Shown: positions 57,251-64,000 of the stretch, in pieces
How the letters are laid out: each line of letters opens with the position of its first letter
How positions within the stretch are numbered: the first letter of the stretch is position 1
Assembly: GCA_015057555.1 (NCBI GenBank)
Contig: SVEC01000004.1
Coordinates: 62,001-126,000 of the forward strand
Reading direction: 5' to 3'
Origin: Lachnospiraceae bacterium
GTDB taxonomy: Bacteria; Bacillota; Clostridia; Lachnospirales; Lachnospiraceae
Length of the DNA stretch: 64,000 bases
Translations under genes and position numbers: made by a program
The notes under the pieces: generated by a model
Database searches by the model: none
The model's input: only the letters and a program-made list of their open reading frames with translations
Told to the model about the DNA's origin: nothing

Positions 57251-58024
57251 ATGAGAATTTTTGATACACATGCTCACTATGATGACAGAGCATTTAATGA
57301 GGATAGAGAAGAGCTAATAATGTCCCTTAAGGACAAGGGAGTGGAGGCAGTTACTAATATTGGTGTAAGCCTTAATTCGTCTAGGGTTGCAGTAGAGTAT
57401 ACTAAGAAGTACGATTTCTTCTATGGAACAGTCGGTGTGCATCCTTCAGATATAGATGAGATGGAGCAAATGGATGAAATACCACTTCTTAAGGAACTGG
57501 CGCTAGCTAACGAGAAAATCGTAGCCATAGGAGAGATAGGTCTTGATTATCACTATGACAATATTGATAAGGCGGTCCAGCAAAAATGGTTTGCAGCCCA
57601 GATGGACCTTGCCAGGGAGCTTAAGCTTCCTATAGTTGTCCACAGTCGTGACGCAGCAAAGGATACCCTGGATATAATGAGAGCGTCTAATGCCAGGGAC
57701 ATAGGCGGTGTGGTGCACTGCTATTCCTACTCCAAGGAGCAGGCTAGAGACTATCTTAATATGGGATATTATTTTGGTATTGGTGGAGTACTAACCTTCA
57801 AGAATGCAAAGGCAATTAAGGAGGTTGTGGACTATGTACCACTTAGCAATATTGTACTTGAGACAGATTCACCTTATCTGTCACCAGATCCATTTCGTAG
57901 TAAGAGAAATGATTCCTCAAGACTTCCTTACGTGGCAGCGGCTATCGCTGATATAAAGCGTGTATCAGTAGAGCAGGTTTATGAGGAGACATGGAATAAT
58001 GCGTTGAAGTTATATAGATTGTAG
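57251..58024 (+). CDS. tatD: TatD family hydrolase
   Basis: MRIFDTHAHYDDRAFNEDR, AIGEIGLDYHYD, LETDSPYLSP. Confidence 0.95.
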   Translation: MRIFDTHAHYDDRAFNEDREELIMSLKDKGVEAVTNIGVSLNSSRVAVEYTKKYDFFYGTVGVHPSDIDEMEQMDEIPLLKELALANEKIVAIGEIGLDYHYDNIDKAVQQKWFAAQMDLARELKLPIVVHSRDAAKDTLDIMRASNARDIGGVVHCYSYSKEQARDYLNMGYYFGIGGVLTFKNAKAIKEVVDYVPLSNIVLETDSPYLSPDPFRSKRNDSSRLPYVAAAIADIKRVSVEQVYEETWNNALKLYRL

Positions 58025-58032
58025 GAGAAATT

Positions 58033-58890
58033 ATGGAAAAATTAAGCAACCCACAGATAACCATTGAGATAATTAAAAAGTATGATTTTGCATTTCAGAA
58101 AAGGTTCGGCCAGAACTTTCTTATAGACGGCAGAGTTATAGACAAAATTATAGCCGCGGCAAATATTACCAAGGAGGACACTGTTCTTGAGATAGGTCCG
58201 GGAATTGGAACTATGACACAATACTTGGCGGAGGCAGCAGGTCAGGTTATTGCCGTGGAAATCGATAAAAATCTTCTGCCAATATATGAGGAAACCCTGG
58301 CAGATTATGACAATGTAACAATAATAAATAACGACATATTAAAGGTTGATATTCATGAGCTGATAAAGGGAAAGGCTGATAAGGTAAAGGTGGTTGCAAA
58401 CCTACCTTATTACATCACAACACCTATAATTATGGGACTTTTTGAGAATCATATACCAGCGGAATCCATTACAGTAATGGTACAAAAGGAGGTTGCTGAC
58501 AGAATGCAATCAGGTCCTGGAAGTAAGGATTACGGTGCTCTTTCTCTGGCGGTTCAGTACTACGCCCAGCCTTATATCGTGGCAAATGTACCACCTAACT
58601 GCTTTATGCCTAGACCAAATGTAGGTTCAGCAGTTATAAGACTTACCAGCTGGGAGAATCCACCGGTGACAGTTAAGGATGAAAAGCTGATGTTTAAGCT
58701 TATTAGAGCTTCATTTAATCAGAGAAGAAAGACGCTTCAAAATGGTATTAACAACTCGCCTGACTTAAGCTTTACTAAGGAACAGGTGGTGGAGGCTCTT
58801 AGAGAGATGGGACTTTCTGAAACAGTAAGAGGAGAAGCCCTAACCCTAGAGCAGTTCGCGAGGCTAAGTGATTTTTTACAGGAGCAATAG
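58033..58890 (+). CDS. rsmA: 16S rRNA (adenine(1518)-N6/adenine(1519)-N6)-dimethyltransferase
   Basis: KRFGQNFLIDGRVIDKI, VLEIGPGIGTMTQYLAE, VANLPYYITTPIIM. Confidence 0.96.
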   Translation: MEKLSNPQITIEIIKKYDFAFQKRFGQNFLIDGRVIDKIIAAANITKEDTVLEIGPGIGTMTQYLAEAAGQVIAVEIDKNLLPIYEETLADYDNVTIINNDILKVDIHELIKGKADKVKVVANLPYYITTPIIMGLFENHIPAESITVMVQKEVADRMQSGPGSKDYGALSLAVQYYAQPYIVANVPPNCFMPRPNVGSAVIRLTSWENPPVTVKDEKLMFKLIRASFNQRRKTLQNGINNSPDLSFTKEQVVEALREMGLSETVRGEALTLEQFARLSDFLQEQ

Positions 58891-58980
58891 ATTATTGTCA
58901 TAAACTAAACCTTTACAACATATATATAACTTAGTGTCATAAGCAGTAAGCTTATATGTAAGTGTGAAAGGTGAGGTTGA

Positions 58981-59847
58981 ATGCGGGATAGATGGGTGTC
59001 CTATATCTTTAGATATAAGGACTATAAGAAATGTGAAAACGCAGGCTTTATAAAGATAATGAGGACAAGCAAGGGGAATGTGGAGCAGGCTAAGGTGGAA
59101 ATAGGCCTGAAGCTCTGCAAGCCTCTTATGTGTCGATGCAGAGTATATTTTATATATGATGGGAGAGAGCTTACTCCTATGGAGGAGCTTCTTATTGGTC
59201 CAGAGGAAAAAGACGTAATAAGTATCAAGAAGTTTGTAAACTGGAAGGGTTTTCTGAAGGAAGGGTGTACCCCTAAGGATTTTGATGGAGTGTTATTTGC
59301 TGTAGATGATGGAGATACCTTGATGTCCTTATGGGTAGATAAGAATATAAAAATCCAGAATCTTCAGGTGGCTACCACGGTGGAAGAACCAGAAGATAAG
59401 ATTGATATTATCCCTATGCCGGAGTATTTAAAAAAGCATGAGATGAATGAGGAGCCAAAGAAAAGCATAGAGTCTGGCAGGGAACCTGAGGATGCCATAG
59501 AGCAGATGCTTAAAACTGGTCTCAAGTTACCTCTTTTTATGGATAGTCCATTCAAGGACTGTATAAAGATAGTTCCCCAGGATATAGGGAAATTACCTAT
59601 GGCTAATTGGAAGCTGGGACAAAATAGCTTTCTAACCCATGGATATTACAGATACAAGTACATAATGCTGGGGAAGGTAAATTATAGTGGGCAGGAAACT
59701 CTTGTTTTAGGAGTGCCGGGAGTATATACCAACAAGGAAAAATATTTGGCGAATATGTTTGGCTTTAGCTTGTTTATTCCAGTAAAAAAAGCAGACACGA
59801 AAACCGGCTGCTTTGGTTACTGGGTTTGGGAGGTAATGAGGCAGTAG
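58981..59847 (+). CDS. hypothetical protein (Lachnospiraceae-type)
   Basis: Intact ORF; C-terminal NSFLTHGYYRYKYIMLGKV...GVPGVYTNKEKYLANMFGF. Confidence 0.65.
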   Translation: MRDRWVSYIFRYKDYKKCENAGFIKIMRTSKGNVEQAKVEIGLKLCKPLMCRCRVYFIYDGRELTPMEELLIGPEEKDVISIKKFVNWKGFLKEGCTPKDFDGVLFAVDDGDTLMSLWVDKNIKIQNLQVATTVEEPEDKIDIIPMPEYLKKHEMNEEPKKSIESGREPEDAIEQMLKTGLKLPLFMDSPFKDCIKIVPQDIGKLPMANWKLGQNSFLTHGYYRYKYIMLGKVNYSGQETLVLGVPGVYTNKEKYLANMFGFSLFIPVKKADTKTGCFGYWVWEVMRQ

Positions 59848-60398
59848 CGAACTATATCCTCATCCTTGCCCATAATATTTGCACTTTTTGGTTCGACACG
59901 TCCTACCTGAAAGCCTAGCTTAGTGGCCAAGCGAATAGAAGAATAATTTTCAGGGTGAATTCTGGCATGAAAAACATTTATTCCATATGCGCTAGAAATT
60001 AGAGGGATTAGATGACTTAAAACCTCATAGGCAATGCCCTGATTTTGATATAGGGAATCTACCTTATAACCAATCTCTGAGTAGGACATATTTAGCTTAA
60101 AATAAAAATTAAAATTAACGGCTCCAATAATTCGATTAGGATTGGATGGACTGTAGATATAGTATCGTACAAAGGAACCATCCAGGTAGGCTTTTCTTTC
60201 TCTAGAAAGCATGGCGGTATGGTAGTCTATGGTGTAGAAATTTATAGGTCTGGTGGGCTCGAATTTCTCGAAGGCTAGCTTGTTTCTCAGGTACAAATCA
60301 AGTACATTTTTTGCCTTGGTTTCGTTTTCTACCTTAAGAATATAATGCTTTGTTTTTGTTTCTAGTGGTCCCATAGCTACTCCCCTTATATGATACAT
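59817..60398 (-). CDS. GNAT N-acetyltransferase (RimJ/RimL-like)
   Basis: YSEIGYKVDSLYQNQGIAYEVLSHLIPLI...RIHPENYSSIRLATKLGFQ. Confidence 0.85.
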   Translation of the reverse strand: MYHIRGVAMGPLETKTKHYILKVENETKAKNVLDLYLRNKLAFEKFEPTRPINFYTIDYHTAMLSRERKAYLDGSFVRYYIYSPSNPNRIIGAVNFNFYFKLNMSYSEIGYKVDSLYQNQGIAYEVLSHLIPLISSAYGINVFHARIHPENYSSIRLATKLGFQVGRVEPKSANIMGKDEDIVRYCLITSQTQ

Positions 60399-60460
60399 AG
60401 GCTATCATATAGTATATAAAATAATATATTTTATGTCACGAAGAAAATGAGGAAAATATT

Positions 60461-60958
60461 ATGAAAGTTACAAGAGAAAAAGAAGATAAAAGATTTATGA
60501 GACAAGCCCTTACCCTGGCTAAGAAGGCTGACGTAAAGGGAGATGTACCCATAGGTTGCGTTATTGTGTACGAGGGAAAGGTGATTGCCAGAGGCTACAA
60601 CAGGCGAAATGCAGACAAAACCACCTTGGCACATGCGGAGATATTGGCTATAAAAAAGGCCTCAAAGGTTATAGGTGATTGGAGATTAGAGGATTGTACT
60701 ATGTATGTAACTCTTGAGCCTTGTCAAATGTGTGCCGGAGCCATAGTTCAGGCTAGAATCCCAAGAGTGGTTATAGGCTGTATGAATCCTAAGGCAGGCT
60801 GTGCAGGTTCAATTATAAATCTTCTTGATATGAAGCAGTTTAACCATCAGGTTGAAACTACCAAGGGTGTTTTAGAGGAGGAATGCTCCCTTCTGTTGAA
60901 GGAATTTTTTGCTAGACTAAGAGAGAGTAAAAAACCGAAAAATCTTGACTTAACATAA
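60461..60958 (+). CDS. tadA: tRNA adenosine(34) deaminase
   Basis: DVPIGCVIVYEGKVIARGYN, LAHAEILAIKKA, YVTLEPCQMCAGAI. Confidence 0.95.
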   Translation: MKVTREKEDKRFMRQALTLAKKADVKGDVPIGCVIVYEGKVIARGYNRRNADKTTLAHAEILAIKKASKVIGDWRLEDCTMYVTLEPCQMCAGAIVQARIPRVVIGCMNPKAGCAGSIINLLDMKQFNHQVETTKGVLEEECSLLLKEFFARLRESKKPKNLDLT

Positions 60959-61089
60959 TTATTTATATATACTTATGTATTGATAGTCGGATACTAGGAC
61001 TTTGTATTGTATATAGAGAAAAAAGTACTAGATCTTATATTGTAATCGAATCATAGCTTGATGCTTCAATCTATGATTGATATAAATTT

Positions 61090-61351
61090 CCGTGCAGCTG
61101 GGGAGTTAGCGGTGCCCTGTACTCGCAATCCGCTATAGCGAGAGTGATGGCCGGCCTCGGGTTGTTTCTTGTAGGGCTGCCCTTGGTAAGTGGCGTTGAT
61201 GTTTGGGTCTCGCGCGACAGAAACCTATGAACCGTGTCAGGTCGGGAACGAAGCAGCACTAAGTAGGACCTTCTGGGTGCCGTGAGGTTGCCTGGACTGA
61301 GTTAACTGCTAAGGTAACGCCTATGAGCGTTTCACAAAGCTGGTCGCACGG
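61090..61351 (+). ncRNA. ffs: SRP RNA, large Firmicutes type
   Basis: Closing ends ccgtgc/gcacgg; conserved gtgtcaggtcgggaacgaagcagcactaa domain IV; follows tadA. Confidence 0.92.
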
Positions 61352-61460
61352 TTAAAAAAGTATTAAATTTTCTAAAATATATAGCTTTTTTGCTAAAAAA
61401 ATGTTATTATTAGGAATAATGCTAAAGATGCGTTAATTTCCAGATTTAAGGGGCGAAATT

Positions 61461-62057
61461 ATGAACTACGCAGAGATAATAGAATATGTAAAGAAGATGA
61501 CTTCGGACAATGGTAGACCACCAAACTATCCATTTAGAAGCCGTTTTGAACATACTATGAGAGTTTACAGATGGGCTATAAAGCTTCAGTCCAAGCTGGG
61601 CGGAGATTTAGATATTATAGCTTTAGCAGCTCTCTTACATGACATAGGCTGGGATGAAAGTGGTGACAGACCTCACGGAGAGGTTGGTGCCGAGCTTGCA
61701 GTTGAATATTTGGATAGTATAGGCGTTGACCCTGAGATAATCAGAAGAGTTGGCGAGATTATTATGATACACGAGGATAAGGAAACAGATGCGGATTTAT
61801 CCATAGAGTGTAAGATAGTTATGGATGCGGACTTACTTGATGAGGTAGGTGCCGTTGGCGTTCTTTGGGATGCTATGGCAACAGCCTGTGAGGATGAGCC
61901 AAGCTACAAGAAGGCATATTACAGAATTAAGAATTATTACAGAATTAACAGACCTAAGATTAGAAGATGTAAGACAGATACAGCCAGAGCAGAGTATGCT
62001 AAGCGTATGCAGATGATTGAGAGTTACATCTCCCAGTTAGAGAAGGAATTGTTTTAG
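61461..62057 (+). CDS. HD-domain phosphohydrolase
   Basis: FEHTMRVYRWA...LAALLHDIGWDESGD..., MIHEDKE, IVMDADLLDEVG. Confidence 0.88.
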   Translation: MNYAEIIEYVKKMTSDNGRPPNYPFRSRFEHTMRVYRWAIKLQSKLGGDLDIIALAALLHDIGWDESGDRPHGEVGAELAVEYLDSIGVDPEIIRRVGEIIMIHEDKETDADLSIECKIVMDADLLDEVGAVGVLWDAMATACEDEPSYKKAYYRIKNYYRINRPKIRRCKTDTARAEYAKRMQMIESYISQLEKELF

Positions 62058-62129
62058 TTAAGGAATAAAGTGAAGTGTTGAAAAACAATTCACTTTATTT
62101 TGATTTATGGAAAAAATCAGGAGAATATC

Positions 62130-63002
62130 ATGTACTACGGAGAATACGAAACAAAGGTATTGGAAAAATTACATAGGATTGAGCTGATGATGCTTAATGA
62201 CTTTATGGATTTATGTGATAGGAATAACATAGATTATTTTGCAATATCAGGCTCTGCAATTGGAACCTTAAGACATAAGGGCTTTATTCCTTGGGATGAC
62301 GACATAGATATTGCCATGCTTAGAGAGGATTATGAAAGATTTGTAAAGCTTGTGGATAGTGATGAAGAATTCGCATCCAAGTATGAGCTTTGGGGTCCTG
62401 ACAGGACAAATAAATACTATAACCTACAGCCAACCCTGGTTTTGAAGAACACTTTATTTGTAAATAGATGTGCGTGGGCAGCCGGGTATAAGCCAGGCAT
62501 ATTGATGGATATTTTCCCTTATGATAGGATATCTGAGGACCGTAAAAAAGCCTTAAAGATTATTAAGAAATGTAAATATATGGAAGTTCTTTATAACGTA
62601 AGAAATGTAAATTACTTTAAACACTTAGATGGTGAGTCTATGGTTCAAAGGATAAAGAACATAATATGTGGTCTTATGAGAATAGGTCTAAGACTTATCC
62701 CTAAGTGCGATGATATGTTGTATACAAAATTTATGAAATATGCTAGTATGGCGGAAGAAAGCTCTGATTTGTACACCTGCTTATTTGACCCAGGAGCTGC
62801 TATAATGCATATTAGAAAGTCAGAAGCATTTCCTACAGTGGAGATGCCTTTCGAGGATACTAAGATAAAGCTAGTAAACAATTATGAGGAACAGCTAAGG
62901 CAGCATATGGGAGACTATATGAAGATACCTCCTGTAGAGAAGAGAACTAATCACAAGCCTATTGAAATGGATTTTGGAGAGTACAATGAAAAAGCAATTT
63001 AA
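62130..63002 (+). CDS. LicD family phosphotransferase, copy 1
   Basis: GSAIGTLRHKGFIPWDDDIDIAMLREDYERF; start trimmed to MYYGEYETK. Confidence 0.92.
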   Translation: MYYGEYETKVLEKLHRIELMMLNDFMDLCDRNNIDYFAISGSAIGTLRHKGFIPWDDDIDIAMLREDYERFVKLVDSDEEFASKYELWGPDRTNKYYNLQPTLVLKNTLFVNRCAWAAGYKPGILMDIFPYDRISEDRKKALKIIKKCKYMEVLYNVRNVNYFKHLDGESMVQRIKNIICGLMRIGLRLIPKCDDMLYTKFMKYASMAEESSDLYTCLFDPGAAIMHIRKSEAFPTVEMPFEDTKIKLVNNYEEQLRQHMGDYMKIPPVEKRTNHKPIEMDFGEYNEKAI

Positions 63003-63846
63003 AGAGTATGACGAAGAAACACTGAAGAAATTACAAAAGCTAGAGTTGGAAATACTTAAGGATTTCATTAAGGTGTGTGAAGAGCATCAGCTGGTTTATT
63101 TTGGAATAGCTGGTACTGGAATAGGAGCACTTAGACATAAGGGCTTTATTCCTTGGGATGACGATATAGATGTAGCTATGCCTAGGGAAGATTATGACAA
63201 ATTGATGGGCTACATTGATGAAGAATATTCAGACAAGTACATAGTTCTGAATGCAGAAAGATATCCTAATTATCCTTTGATGACAACAAGGCTCTGCTTA
63301 AAGGGTACTGAATTCAAGGAGGAAGCTCTCAAAGAAATAGACGCACCTATGGGAATCTTCCTAGATATTTATGCCTATGATAAGGTAAGTGATGACCCAA
63401 AGGAGGCCAAAAAGCAGGCCTGGGATGCTTGGTTTTGGAGTAAGGTGCTTATACTAAGAAGTATACCATTTCCTATGTTGGGATTTACCGGAATAAAGAA
63501 AAAGATAGTACATTTGATATGTGGTATAGTTCATATACTTATGGTTATCTTCCGTATATCTAAAAAATGGATTCACAAGAAAGCTTATGAGGCTACAACA
63601 AGGTTTAATCACTATGAAAAAACTTTAAAATGGAATTATATTTGTGATACTGATCCTTATATCAGTACCTACAATGTGGCAGATATATTTCCACTTCAAA
63701 AGCTTCAATATGAGGATATAATGATGAATTTCCCAGGGAATATTCATGCTAACTTAACGAATATGTATGGTGATTATATGCAGCTACCACCAGAGGAGAA
63801 GAGAAAAAATCATTATCCATATGCCTTGAAATTTCCAGAGCAGTAA
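62986..63846 (+). CDS. LicD family phosphotransferase, copy 2
   Basis: GTGIGALRHKGFIPWDDDIDVAMPREDYDKL; start trimmed to MKKQFKEYDEET. Confidence 0.92.
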   Translation: MKKQFKEYDEETLKKLQKLELEILKDFIKVCEEHQLVYFGIAGTGIGALRHKGFIPWDDDIDVAMPREDYDKLMGYIDEEYSDKYIVLNAERYPNYPLMTTRLCLKGTEFKEEALKEIDAPMGIFLDIYAYDKVSDDPKEAKKQAWDAWFWSKVLILRSIPFPMLGFTGIKKKIVHLICGIVHILMVIFRISKKWIHKKAYEATTRFNHYEKTLKWNYICDTDPYISTYNVADIFPLQKLQYEDIMMNFPGNIHANLTNMYGDYMQLPPEEKRKNHYPYALKFPEQ

Positions 63847-63968
63847 AAGAGACTTAAGTTGATTATACAAGAGGAAAAAGCTCTATATAGGATGGTATAT
63901 AGAGCTTTTATATATATCAAAGCACTGTAAATTAAACCCATAGATGTTTGTATATAGGAGGGATTACA

Positions 63969-64000
63969 ATGAACATAGGATTAATTTTTGCCGGCGGTTC
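63969..64000 (+). CDS. partial CDS, possible IspD/TarI-type cytidylyltransferase N-terminus
   Basis: MNIGLIFAGGS at the window edge after an RBS aggaggg; nucleotidyltransferase-like G-rich start; truncated. Confidence 0.5.
   Translation, partial: MNIGLIFAGG

Noticed and set aside
61071-61259. 62-aa minus-strand ORF
   Set aside because: Falls inside the SRP RNA.
1-64000. CRISPR arrays, rRNA operons, complete IS elements or prophage structural genes
   Set aside because: None seen: no direct-repeat/spacer arrays, transposases, integrases or phage morphogenesis genes in either strand.

Overview
Chromosomal segment of a spore-forming Firmicute, most likely Lachnospiraceae (inferred from gene content: rsmG, parAB, sipL, gerA/gerB, spoIIR, a T-box-controlled thrS and a long Firmicutes-type SRP RNA). 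Most of the window is housekeeping or sporulation genes. The parts that deserve a second look are: (1) a ~0.7 kb intergenic region between parA and argS with five parS palindromes and six DnaA-box-like nonamers, i.e. an oriC/centromere candidate; (2) a family of structured, TIR-bounded intergenic elements sharing a 27-nt identical core, with one copy apparently nested inside another, plus a possible distant relative in the thrS leader; (3) a five-gene cassette of two small ESX/LXG-partner-like proteins, a HECGH zinc-metallopeptidase-like protein and two tandem paralogous lipoproteins, a candidate type VII effector/immunity module; (4) a small accessory island with an Xre regulator, operator pair, Cys-rich lipoprotein, extra Lgt paralogue and a Hol_Tox/TxpA-like type I toxin-antitoxin locus missing from the supplied ORF track. 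Two tRNAs, an SRP RNA, a T-box, several terminators and regulator operators were also read directly. All family assignments come from reading motifs; no database search was run.
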